From the NCBI RefSeq assembly GCF_050436995.1, contig NC_134757.1, positions 1,376,501-1,440,500 on the forward strand: a stretch of 64,000 nt of DNA. The letters are read 5' to 3'. A program made the translations under genes and the position numbers. The stretch comes from Anticarsia gemmatalis. Its lineage: Eukaryota; Arthropoda; Insecta; Lepidoptera; Erebidae. This document shows positions 1 to 11,573 of the stretch, piece by piece (position 1 is the stretch's first letter; each line of letters opens with the position of its first letter). The notes under the pieces are model-generated. The model did no database searches. It worked only from the letters and a program-made list of their open reading frames with translations, and had not been told where the DNA came from.

Positions 1-49
1 TAGTTATATGGCTCAGAGAAAAACTATACTTTGTATAGGTACTTGTAAG

Positions 50-330
50 TAACTGCACGTTTGGCGCATTGGTTTAAGCGGCCACCTCGCCGCAATAACC
101 GCAGCGCCGCGTGTGGCGGGTTCGAATCCCACCAGGGACAAATATTTGTGTACTGAGCACGAGTACCTATTTGTTCTGAGTCTGGATGTTAATGTATCTA
201 TTTATGTATGTATTTAGAAGTATTTAAAAGTATACATATGTTTATCAGTTATTTGGTTACCATAGAACTCTGCTAAGTTTGGAATCAAATGACCGTGTGT
301 GAGTTTTCCAAACACAATCTTTATTTTTCA
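50..330 (+). repeat. tRNA-derived SINE, family A, copy 1
   Basis: The head resembles a tRNA gene, with an A-box-like TTTGGCGCATTGGTTTAAGC and a B-box GGGTTCGAATCCCACC. A non-tRNA body follows (GAGCACGAGTACCT, then TCAGTTATTTGGTTACC and GGAATCAAATGACCGTGTG). A second copy at 55081-55350 matches it along its whole length, so this is a dispersed SINE and not a tRNA gene. The anticodon arm does not fold into a convincing cloverleaf. The 3' limit is approximate because the two copies diverge in an AT-rich tail. Confidence 0.85.
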
Positions 331-2045
331 ACATTTTATAACAATACACACACATAGCTACAGTAATTTCAGAGAGAAATGCGTGAAAATGACTATCTTG
401 ATATCGTTAATTCCGTAGCATCTTTGGTATGCTGTTAGCGACCGGAAAAGTAGTCGCTAATTGACTTTTAATTCATAATCTTTTTTTAACAACTGTGTGT
501 ATTTACCGATAGTTGTCAATAGGTTTATTTTATAAAATTTCTACGTGTGCACATCGCAACAACTACAAATCGAAGTGTATAAAGCCGCATATGCACACTG
601 GTATTACAGAAACGAAATTTTGAGTCTATTTTAAGCTTTCTAGGCATATTTTAGTATAAATTAACCAAGGAGATATTGTGGACTAGGGATTAAACGTAGA
701 CTACTATTTGAACAAAAATCATTATTTAGGGGCTGAAACCTTGTACGCTAGCTTAGCTGAGCGTGTTAGCTGGTGCCTAATAAGATAATAACTTGATTTA
801 TTCCTCAACCAATTTTAATCAGCATCTAAATACATAAAATAACTTAACTGTACATTCATTTTAATTTTCTGTGAAACCTGTGTCGAAATTTTAGGCATCC
901 AAGATAAAATAAGTCGTGTTAATTCCCGTATCCTATTATATAATAATGTTTATGACAAACGCAGCAGTATAAAGATATGATTTAGGTCACTACTGCAAAG
1001 TCTAAAGCAAATTGCAAAAATAAAAACCCCCGTCATAGTTTAGTAAATATTGTAGTAAATACATGTACACAATGATTACTATGTGTTAAATACATGATAA
1101 GATAGTATAAGTGAACTGAAACAATGAGATGAAAGTTTATTGTAACGAATACATAGTAAGAGTTCTTTACTATTACTATTTACTATAGGCCTAGGGAAAT
1201 AGACACATGTTTGTAGAGATTAATTTGTGTCTGACACAATTTTTATTTGAGTTTTTCCTGTTTATATCTAGTTTTTTTGTAAATATAAGATATTTTTTAG
1301 TTTATATTATTGATTACTTGTAACCGGCGGGCCTGTATGACAAGATGTATGGATGTGAATGAGGCAAAGGAAGTGTTATGGATCGTAGCAAGTAGTGTTG
1401 TTTGGTCTCTGTTTATGTCCGTGAAAATACGACGTGATTTTATGCATGTATTTAGTTTATTTTTCCACTTATTTTCTAAAGTTAGCGGTCAAGCTAATAT
1501 AGTTGTGTAATGTGGCCCTAATACCTGCGTACGTCAGAACCGTTTGGTTACAATAAACGGCCACCCATCTTTCAAAAATCCGCGACAAAAGCTGCTGAAC
1601 CTACCGATCATTAAAATGTTTTATCTTCCGCTTAAAAAGCTGATAAGATCCGTTTATTTGTATTTAGTTTATTATAATCTTTTTACAATTAGTAATGTTT
1701 GTTACTTTTATCATTTTCTGCAAATATTAATATAAACTTTTATTTTAATAGCATGTAGTGTTCCAACAAACAACAAGTGATTACATTTTACCACAAACCT
1801 CCCTACTTTCAGGCCTATAGTATCAGCTGATAATACTTTTGATTTATTATGATTGTTATACCATTAATTACATACTATCATGAGTATCATGTCTGTTATA
1901 CCCGACGGTGTAGACAGAATGTATGGATGAAATACAAGTATTTAATACGTTAATTACATATACATTAATCCCAATGAATAGGTGAGCCTATTACTACCAA
2001 ACTCCGGGCTACTATTCTAATTACTATTTTATTTGAATTACTTAA
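331..2045. other. AT-rich stretch, no gene recognised
   Basis: I see no coding exon here on either strand. Short open frames (for example around 1310-1735) are low-complexity and lack splice context or family similarity. Because the SPSB3-like gene on the minus strand continues to the left, this is most likely part of its long intron after coding exon 2. Confidence 0.6.
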
Positions 2046-2279
2046 TCCTTATATTATAAAGATGAAGAGTTTGTTTGTGTGTTTGTTTGAACGCGCTAAT
2101 CCCAGGAACTTCTGGTCCGATTTGAAAAAATATTTCAGTGTTAGATAGCACATTTATCGAGGGAGGCAATAGGCTATATATCATCATGCTACGACCAATG
2201 GGAGCAGAGTTCCAGTAAAAAATTTTACAATAACGGAGAAAATTATGACCCATTCTCTCTTAGTTCATCATCAGCTAGT
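2046..2279 (+). mobile_element. Helitron-like non-autonomous element
   Basis: It begins TCCTTATATTATAAAG and ends CAGCTAGT. The body (AACGCGCTAATC, AGGAACT, ATCATGCTACGACCAAT, CCATTCTCTCTTA) is shared with copies at 19317-19542 and 23900-24012. A TC 5' end and a CTAG-T 3' end without terminal inverted repeats are Helitron traits. In this copy the 3' hairpin is eroded. It lies in the presumed intron of the SPSB3-like gene. Confidence 0.7.
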
Positions 2280-2361
2280 TTAATTCTAATTATTAAGAGA
2301 CCCTGTCCCGGGAACTGAACACAAAACCCTAGTCCCTGCCGGCGTCTTTAGAGTTACTTAC

Positions 2362-5300
2362 AATATCAGTTCCATATGGTTCTGTAAGCATCTTGATCTC
2401 CCAGTAGTAGTGATAATTATGTTCCAGCGCGACGTTGCCCCTCACGACGGCTGTGCCTGAGCTGTAGAACGGATGGAAGGTGACGTGGCGGGCGTTGTGC
2501 ACCATCACCCAACTCGATTCCAGCGATGTTGGTGGTTCCCAGAACCATTCGTTACCTGAAACAATTTATTGAAATTAGCTTACTTGTATGATAGATGCGA
2601 AAATTTGGATGTTTAAATGTTCGGATGTTTGTCGAAATCGCGCCAAAAGTACTAGACAGATTGTAGTGAAATTGAGCTTGGGCAATCATTTCACACGGAC
2701 AAAGTCGCGGGCAGAAGCTAGTATTTTCACAAGCTATGATAGCACAACTACCTAGTTATGCTATTCGTTGAGCATAGTTGTGTGTCATTAGTATGCATAA
2801 CTATTTCCCGATAGACCATGTGGGAATTTTCCTGATATAGCTATCATACCGAAAATAGGGGATATTTTTTTACTGTCTAATCTTTAATTAAACATTATAA
2901 TGCAGTAATTCACTTGCCTAATTGATATCAAAATTAGACTTTTTCCTAGTACCAGTATGCTCTTGAGATGACCTATGTAGGTATTTGTTTTTGAGCTAAA
3001 ATTCTGTATTTGAGTCATTGATTTAGTCACAACAAAACAGTGTGGCATGTAAACAACTCTTTGCACATGGTTGTGCAATTAGCTGCATTTTTATTTATAA
3101 ACAAAAAACATCCTGTTGCATATTTTAGTCAAAAAAAAAAGCTTGGCTTACAATTCCAGATTGCACAACTATTTGCAAGAGATTTTCAATTTTTTTTGTA
3201 AATAAAAAATCCATTGTGTTGTGATTGGCAGGGTCGCCATGTAGTGTGGGGTTCTGGGAGTATCAATAGAAACAACTGTCTTTGAGTTGTATACTTTTAA
3301 TAATGAATGATCTTACATGCTTGCCTTACATTAATAGGGTGGAGGTGAGTAACACACACTACATTGGGAACTATTTCATGAAATCCAGATTTAGAAACTA
3401 GCTGTGCCAACTTTTCTATTAATCCTGAGTCCTGAGGAAGTCATACTTGAAATTGGAAGAATATTGTACAGTTCAACAACTTAGTAATGTTAAGAAGGTA
3501 AAAGCAACACTGCACTTTTATTCTAGATAATAATTTTTAATTTTACATATTTCCAAACTAAAGAAACTGTATCCAACAGGTCATTGTTAGTGGCATAATA
3601 ATAATTATCCCTTACTAAACCCTTTAAATTCTCAATTTTGGATACTTCCACTAGCAGCAAACTTTGTATACAAGGCTCTGTACTAAATTGTTGGACTTCA
3701 CATAAAACCTGGATCATTTATATAGGAAGTAATTTTACACAGATAAAGTCACAGCCGGAAGCCAGTTAAGCAACAATACATCTACATAATTTCATAAACC
3801 ATACTTTTATCGCCAACAAACTGGTTGACAGTTTGGCGATTTTTGTATGTATTGTATAATGTGATGTATTATATGAATAAACGTTATAAAAAAAAAAAAA
3901 AAACAGAATTTCTCTTATTATCTTACATCAGTCTTTCCCAAAGTGGGCGATAACGCCCCCTTGTGGGCGATGGAGATCTAGAGGGGGGCGGTGAGGGGCT
4001 CAGAAAAAAATGAGGGGCGCTGAAGTGATTTACGGGGCGATATGAAACTTCAGTTACTTCTTATTTTAAAATTAATTGAAATTAAAATTCTCCTACTACA
4101 CAAGTACACAATATCCATTTTTAGTTCACATTTTTATCCTATTTTGTTGTATGAATATAAACGTTCACAACGCTATTTATATCTTAATTAAGATATTTAG
4201 TTAGGTATCAAACACTGAAGAATATTCGTATCTTCAAGTGTCGCAAGTGAGATCCCCACCTCCGAAGACACAAACCGAACGCACGATTATTTATGTAGGG
4301 TACCTAATCTATCTCTCTGGTAAAAAAAAAGTCTTGTTTAGAAGATAGGTTTAATTAATCTCCAGGCGAAACTAATACATACGTTATTGAGGTTTATAAG
4401 GTGAAAAATAAATGGGGGCGCTACAAAATAACTGATTTTGAAAGTGGGCGTTAGATGAAAATAGTTTGGGAACCTCTGTCTTACATGAATAATGAACATT
4501 GTTATAATGTGTATCTTTATCTTCTGCTCAATAAGCATTTTTGTTGATTGACCACTCTTAGAATGTAACCGCTGGACCAATTAGAGTAATTAACCTACTT
4601 ATACTGATTAACTGATAAACAGATTCTTTACTTTTATTATGAACACAATTTTATAGAACAAACTCTTATTAAAAGGATTATTTTAAGTACAAGCTTATGA
4701 AATGAACAAGCTTGTATTTTGAAAAAAAAAAGCTTTTTAGGGTCCCCTACATAATCTATTTCTCTAAGAGTCCAAGTTTGTTTCACCATTTTAGCATGAA
4801 ATATTCAAAGACAAAGAAGGAACACACACACTCTCATTCATAATATTAAAAACAGGTTAATTTTTAAGTCAGTAATATGTTGTTACTACCCGACATTTGC
4901 ATAGGTACGTACAATATGAATTTAAATTAATAATAATGGATGTTAATGCAACAATATGAATGATTGCATCATTTAAAACTGAGAGTTATATCATAATGTT
5001 CCTTTCTATATGATGACCTATGCCGACAACATCAATGATAGCATAATGAACCTCTATGGATCAAGAACTTGTTTTTATCTTATTTTTTTTATAGTTTAAA
5101 AAAAATTGTTTTGTAGGTAGTAATAGACTGTTAGCAACCTTTAGTAATGACTAGCTGACCTGAGAATCTCTGCTCACAAATATTGTTTGCATTTTTTTTT
5201 ATGTTATTTTTACTCCATAAAAAAAAGTTATTGGTTGAGTCGCTTTATAGTTTTGCACTAGGTAACACATTTGGCGATTCATTTTCATAAATAAAGATTA

Positions 5301-5763
5301 TAGTTCACATATCTACCTATGAGTTGAGAAAGCTGTTTTTCAGTTATTTTTCTTTGTTTCTAATTATATTTATTATACTTAGGTTTTAATATGACATTAA
5401 AAAAAAAACAGTATCACTATACAGATTTAAATGCGGTAATGTATTTCCTGGTTACAATACCATGAGTGGATAAGTATTTTATCAGATTGAATGATTAGAA
5501 CCTTAACTTTACAAAAATATGTTCAGTATACAAGCTATGAACAGTCACCGCTTTTCCATTTTTATAGCTCGTTTTTAAGTGAATAATTAAGTTAATTAAC
5601 ATAAATGTAAATAAATTCAGTAGTACTTACAGTCAGGATATTCTCCGCACTCACAACCGCCAAGATTGTCCAGTGTTTTAGGTTTCCCATCATCAAAACA
5701 TAAGCAATACGACTTGGCTAACTTCTGACGGTTCCTCGAATTCTTTGATTGAAATCTCGACAT
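2362..5763 (-). CDS. SPSB3: SPRY domain-containing SOCS box protein 3-like (5' part, two coding exons)
   Basis: The coding exons are 5631-5763 and 2362-2555, joined in phase 1. The ATG at 5763-5761 opens a basic N-terminus (MSRFQSKNSRNRQK), then a Cys-rich patch (CLCFDD, CECGEYPDC), then the start of an SPRY domain (EWFWEPP, VTFHPFYSSGTAVVRG, HYYWEIKM, PYGTDI). The WEIKM...YGTD block and the preceding Cys patch are as I remember them in vertebrate SPSB3. The 3' end of exon 2 has a good donor (GTAAGT) and no further SPRY exon is visible to the left, so the rest of the SPRY domain and the SOCS box lie outside the window. Family members are substrate receptors of Cullin-5 ubiquitin ligases. The SPRY domain binds the substrate and the SOCS box binds Elongin B/C. 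A related receptor such as gustavus/SPSB1 is less likely because of the N-terminal Cys patch. Confidence 0.82.
3780..3903 (+). repeat. 3' tail of a LINE/SINE with poly(A)
   Basis: A hairpin-forming segment (ATCGCCAA ... TTTGGCGAT) is followed by an AT-rich stretch, AATAAACG and a run of about 16 A. This is the usual structure of a retroposed 3' end. It sits immediately left of the hAT element. I could not define a 5' end or a target duplication. Confidence 0.55.
3929..4478. mobile_element. Non-autonomous hAT transposon (550 bp)
   Basis: The terminal sequences CAGTCTTTCCCAAA and TTTGGGAACCTCTG form the typical hAT inverted termini (CAG...CTG). They are flanked by a perfect 8-bp target duplication, TCTTACAT, at 3921-3928 and 4479-4486. 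Subterminal GGGCG repeats (AAGTGGGCGATAACGCCCCC and AAAGTGGGCGTTAGATG) are present at both ends. No transposase reading frame remains, so movement would need a transposase supplied in trans. It lies in the intron of the SPSB3-like gene. Confidence 0.9.
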
Positions 5764-5820
5764 GATTTTATTATTTGTTGACTATTTGGAGATAATACGA
5801 AATTGTGGCAGCTGGATAAT

Positions 5821-5843
5821 CACCCCGTAAGAAATTACGGGTG
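5821..5843 (-). other. Hairpin in the SPSB3-like 5' leader
   Basis: CACCCCGTAA and TTACGGGTG flank a 4-nt GAAA segment, giving a stem of about 9 bp with one extra base. It lies 58-80 nt upstream of the predicted ATG on the minus strand, probably in the 5' UTR. The function is unknown and it may be accidental. Confidence 0.35.
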
Positions 5844-6332
5844 ATGTTATTCTACACAATATCACTTTCAAACGTTTATAATGTATTTGTTTCTATAGTT
5901 TTAAGTTAAACTTTTCTTTCTACCACCAAAAACTTTATTCATCACAGACACAGCTGGATTTAAACACGTATTTATTATTCTCCGCAATAGACAAAAACAA
6001 ACTGTTGAATTGACGTCTTGAATGCGTTTTGTACCCGTTTTCTGAATTATTTCACGATTGATTTGCTGTGGAGGGGGTATTTATACATTTAGTGTTCCGT
6101 TCAGAAATTAATGACGGCCTTCTATTTTGCGTTGAACACAAAATGAAACATAGTAATACATCCGATTTTTAGTCAATAATTCATTAACTTTATCATAAAG
6201 ATTTATAATAATCGTTAAATATTTTTTTAGGGAAAGTTTTGTAATTATTAAAATAAGTTAGAAAGTGTCAATACCTGTCTATGTTTTCTTTCGTTTCCGA
6301 ACGACTAAAATCGTCAAGCGCGCGCATGTCTA

Positions 6333-6345
6333 GAAGGTTCCGGAA
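6333..6345. promoter_or_regulatory. Consensus heat-shock element
   Basis: GAAGGTTCCGGAA contains three alternating HSF pentamer cores (GAA nn TTC nn GAA) with exact spacing. It is about 570 bp upstream of the SPSB3-like ATG, in the spacer shared with the divergent neighbour. The match is seen directly. Regulation by HSF is inference. Confidence 0.45.
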
Positions 6346-9249
6346 ATTACGGCTAATATTTTACGTGGTAATTTTAAAATTCATCACGACGAATATTATT
6401 TTTGATCATTTTATGCCAACTGTTATATTTAATTCATTTCTAGAATACCTGAAAAATTAAATTTTAACTAATTGTGTATGTAAACAAAGCAAAGTAGTGC
6501 GTCAGTTGCGGGGTACACTTAGCCAAATACATTAAAATTCTTAGATTGTTTATTGAAATTACGAAAATTGGTAGTCAGTTAGAAATAAACGAATAATTAT
6601 TTGTTTCGTAATTGTTATGTAAAACTATTAATTTTAGTCTCTTATTTATAAATTAGTGTACAATTTGAGCAAAATACATATTGATTTCAGTAACATGGGA
6701 TAGTTGGCAGTTCTGATTGTTTTGCTTCGCGCGCGCACCCCGCCCACAAATGGCTGTCAAGTGCAAAAGTGAATTGAAGATTTATTTTAGTGTATTTTAA
6801 AAATAATACATTTTAGTTAATTTCATGGTGTAATCGCTATGAATTTAGATAGTGTAAATATATTTTAAATAGTGAGAACGTTTTTTATAGAAGTGTTTAT
6901 GTGATTATAGCTAAAATTCTTATGAATGGGTGGAATATTATTAAATATTTTTTTAATTAATTCCCAGCAAAATTTGGCTCGTTGCAACATTATTAACCGT
7001 GGAATACGTTTACAATAAGGTAAACAATTTTTCTATGATTTTCATTTTTGTTTTTTATCTTTAGTTAAATAAATATTCCAAATTAAATAATAATTCTTTT
7101 GAAAGGGCGTTAGCGAAAATATTATTTTTCGTTTCATAAATATTTACCACCTTTTCTACTTATTTTAAAAATAATTAATTTAATAGACACCAAATTTATA
7201 TTTTTTTAACATGAGTATAAGTACCGACCTATGAACTAATTCGAGAATTAATTCGAATAACTACATTTTAATTTTCCATTTGCTTATTTTTATTGTTTCT
7301 TCTGCTTAACTCCTAATTGATCTATTAAAGAAAATTAAAGCATTGTTACCTTAAATGCAGCCTTTATTGACTGCATTAAAGCTTTATTTTCCAGTTTTGA
7401 AACAAAGATAGGTACACATTTTTAAAAACAGTCCAACACAAAGAGTAAAGTTTTCCAACAGCTGAATTTTAATAATTAAAAAAAAAACTTAATTATCTAC
7501 TATTACTAGTAGGTCTACTCCATTAAAAATAGAATATCAAAAAAAAATACTTTCTTATGAGACATCTGTACATAACACATAAGACATACAAACAATAGAT
7601 GACCAGACCAAGAGACAGCCAAAAAAAAAATTAAGACACATATTTAGTTCTTTGGGCTCTGTCTTACTATAATAAGTAAAAAGTTACAAGTCTCACAACT
7701 TTGTTATGTGAGATAATCCCTTTTGAAATTGCACATGCGATCAGTTCCATGTGGAAATTGAATGACCTATGTCTCTTACTCTACCCTACATGCATTAGCA
7801 TGGCCGAAGAACAAGATTAGAAGTGGAGAATCCTAGCAAGTGTATACTAGTATTTGTTATAAATACTTATCACAAATTTTATGTTATAAATGTTACTGTA
7901 AATATTGTATGGGCATCTATAGCATAGATAAAAATATGCATTCTATACTTTATACAGTTTATGCTATAGGTACAAAAGCTATAGAGCAATGAGTGATAAT
8001 TGCTTATATTAAATCAATTTATTGACTTGTTTTGATAAATACACTAAATCATGGTAATATTTCTTTCATTGCTTTAATAAATCTGCGAGCACTCAGCAGA
8101 CGCCACTGTTTGGGTTTCAAATGATTAATGATGTTAAATGTTGTAATGTAAACAAAACCATGATTAGGGCTGCCAACATTACCAACCATTACCTAATGTT
8201 TTATTGCTACTTCAAAGATACTGTTTTAGTAGTTGTTTTTTTTTTTTGAATTTTGATTGTCTTGTCTGTGATTCAATTTTATTAGACAGTCTCTAGAGAT
8301 TTAGGGTCATGTGTACAAATACTGTTCTGATATAAAACTGGGATCTATGAAAATCTCTTAATTATGTATTTTTCTCTATTAACCAAATTTACAACACCAT
8401 GTAGGTGTGATGCCATTGCCTGGTAGGAGTACCTTAATCACTGAACTAGTATATTTTTCACACAGCACTAAAAGTAATTAAGTAACCTGAAAATTTGTTG
8501 ATTGCATCTGATCTCTAGAGTCGTCATAATAATTTAATCATATTACGCGAACTTTGGCCTGACAAACGCACGACAAAGCTCGCCAAGACAAAATAACGCA
8601 ACTTATTCGCAAGTACCTACACCATTACTCCCACGACTATCACTGTTCTAACAATTAATTAAAGTGAATTAATATCAGTAGCAGATATCCCGTATAATAT
8701 CGAAATCCGTGTTGATTCCCGAGGTAGGGTCATGACACTCATGACCCCGTGACCTAGTTTACTATTACGTACCTTTACGACTAACTTAATCCGCACAAAT
8801 TGTCCTAGTGCTAACTAGGGATATCACGGATATTGAATTGACATTACTAGTCGATATTGCATAGAAACGTTATTTTGCTTCGTCCAGGAATCGAACCTAC
8901 CGCGCTCAATCGCTACCTACTTAAGGTGCGAATGATGTTTAACTGATTAAAACAGCATTATTTTTTATGCGTTAGTTAAGTGTGTTCCGTGTCGGTAATC
9001 AAGAAGTTTTAGCTTAGTCGGATCGTGGGTTTGATTCCCACCCTTCATTTTCTTTGTAGGTCCTTTGTGCCGCTATTGAAGCTACATAAACTTAAGTACG
9101 TCTAAAAATTGTTTTGCTCAAAAATAAGTTCAAAATATAGCCGAATGGAAACTATTTACTAGTACTTACGAACGAAGCATGGGAAGAAAATAAAAGGTTA
9201 TAGGTTAAAACACATTTGCCAGGTGGTCCATACAATGGTGTCAGATCAC

Positions 9250-9384
9250 GCGGTGCACTGAAGGAGTGAGAGTGAGTCTTCTCCCGCGGCGAGCAGCGAC
9301 GCGTTCCGATGCATTTTTGGATAGATAAACGCAGTCAGTGCGCCTACCCCGGCCGCCATCGAGTGCCATCCTCTATCTCTGCTG
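9250..9384 (+). promoter_or_regulatory. Probable promoter and 5' UTR exon of the PPxY membrane-protein gene
   Basis: This is a locally GC-rich stretch in AT-rich DNA. It contains an arthropod-type initiator-like TCAGT near 9331 and ends at a strong donor, CTG|GTAAGT, at 9384/9385. The next suitable acceptor on the plus strand is the CAG just before 11519, which leads into the GC-rich leader and the ATG at 11574. No open frame with an ATG spans it, so it would be untranslated. The 5' limit is a guess. Confidence 0.4.
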
Positions 9385-11573
9385 GTAAGTCAACTAACTA
9401 TTAATAAATGCCAAATTTTATGAAAATGTATGTATGAAAGTCTAGGCTGATGATGTATGTTTCTTTATTACTCTTTTAGAAAAAACTATTAAACGGATTT
9501 TGATGAAATATGGTAATCAGATCGTTTATAACATGTAGCCACGGTCTAAGATTATTTAGACAACTAGCTTATTAACATAACTGAGAGGTTTAGAAACTTT
9601 TCTTGTTATTGATTTGTTGGATTTAGGAAGGCTGACCCTAGCCAGGAAGAGAAAAAGAGAGAGATTGATCTTTTGGATTGCGATACTCCTAACAGATCGG
9701 GTCTGGGATCTTGGCTCTAAGCTTGGAAGAAAGTATAAAATGAAAAAAGGATTAGTGATTTCTTACAGTATTCTAATAGGTACTTCAGGAAGTCCTAAAT
9801 TTAGTTACAAAAGATCGCTCATAAATTGGGAACGAAAACTTCATATTATTTAGAGTCAACCTCAAATTCTTGTTCAGTGTATTTTACTTCCATGATTAGA
9901 TTTTGATAAGGGTACTTAGATATTGTTACTAAAGTACTGTCAACAACAAAGTCGTTGAACATCTTAACTTCAAAATCTAAAAAGTACTCTCGGCAGAGGG
10001 GTAGATTTTTTAGCAGAGCCCTTGATGAGATTGTGACGCCTTACTTAATTGGGACCGCAGCCCCAGGCTAATCATAATAAAATTGTCAACGCTACAATAT
10101 TAATGTTGCCTTCGTCGCGTGCCGTTGGTGAATTTATTCAACACATCTCAGTATTCCCGATTCCCGCGATATCTGGCGAAGATAGCCGAAGATTGCCGAC
10201 GCGTAAATTGCTCCAGAACACGCGCGTGACCTGCAAATTTAATTAACTAGTGAAGTTAGAGTTTGGGAAATAATCTAGCATCGTATCGGCATGCCATACT
10301 GCGTATTGCGGTATTTTAAAAGGTCGGTGGGCTAATAGGCAACTATATACGTACATAGCTACGTTAAAATGTGCCGTAATTAGGTGGACTTTCTCCGATA
10401 TGCTTCTAGAATTAGAACGAAATCAAAATAAATATTATGAGTTAGTTGATTGCTCTGTGAGGAGTAAAACGGTGGTAATTTGTGTTTAAGGGGTGGCTTG
10501 TTTATTTCAGAACAGTTCTATGTATTAACTACTTTATTTAATTCGTGAAAACGGAAAGTTTTGCGTGTTTAAGAGTTCACAAGAAATCGTGCGTTAACCT
10601 AAGCACTTCTGTGTGTTAACTTTTGCGTCAAATGTTTGTTTGTTGAATATTTTATATCTGACACTACCGGATATAGCTAGTCTTCTCAAGTGGTTACAGG
10701 TATAATAAGGTACTGAATGAATAACTAGTTTCATTAAAAGTTTGTTTCTTCGCTGTTCTACATATCGTACATAGACAGCTTGGCGACGTATCGTGTACCT
10801 AATTGTGTTGAGTTTACGTTATTGTGTAAGTTTCAATTACGTAATGTTAATTATGGTAACTTACAAGAGTTTAGTTATTCGGCAACAGCTGTAAGGCTGT
10901 TGCTTTTAGCCATTTATGAAAAACTGTTTTCGTGTAAAATTAATATAAAACTACTTATTTTCAACCGGTAAATAGATATGCGAGAAAATGATTACTCTCT
11001 TCATCAAGTTCGCGAAGTTAATTGGCACACGAGTGAAAAGGTAACCATAAGCCAAACTTTCTCTTTTTCTTTTACTTCTCAGTACCTAATACGTACTGGG
11101 ACTCGCTCCACTAAGATCCAAGAATTGGGAAAAACTTCTACAGCGATGACACGGTATATTCCCAGTTGTCACGCCTGGATGACAGAGTTAAAGGGAATAT
11201 ACCGATGACCCAACCAAAATAGCTTTTGTCTGGTTTGAAATGCTTGGAGCTTTACCCGGGTGTCGTATAGAAACTATTGGAAACAATGACTTTAGATCTT
11301 TTCCTCGGACCAGCTAGTGACTCTGTTTGACAATGAAACTACATACTACCACGTTCCTTCGTCCTTATTACGTCTCCGTCAGCCGCACTATCTTCTACGT
11401 CTCTTCTTTTTATATTTTGCCTGTCTCGCAGTGGCTCGCTGTTATATTCTGAATTTCTGGCACGAAGAGATATGTACATGTCGCGCGGGTCTTAGGTACA
11501 TGGTGTGTTATTTGCAGGGCGCGCTCGCGGGCGGGTGTGCGCGGGCGCGGGCGGGGCGGGCGGCCGCAAGGGC

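Larger units (their letters stand above)
5764..9240. other. Intergenic/regulatory region between divergent genes
   Basis: This lies between the SPSB3-like gene (minus) and the PPxY membrane-protein gene (plus). It is mostly AT-rich. Two short GC-rich patches with CGCGCG are seen near 6318-6325 and 6730-6745. A potential untranslated exon on the plus strand could end at the donor near 7019 (AATAAG|GTAAAC). Degenerate tRNA-like B-box sequences occur near 8880-8900 (minus) and 9025-9050 (plus). No protein-coding exon is recognised. Confidence 0.45.

Noticed and set aside
50..140. Possible tRNA gene at the left end
   Set aside because: Only the A and B boxes match. There is no proper cloverleaf, and the sequence recurs with its non-tRNA tail at 55081, so it is a SINE.
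8870..9060. tRNA-like B-box sequences near 8880-8900 and 9025-9050, and similar ones near 26680, 28335, 30825, 34763 and 50915
   Set aside because: Each shows only a GGTTCGAATCC-like block without acceptor, D or anticodon stems. They are probably decayed SINE pieces, too short to define.
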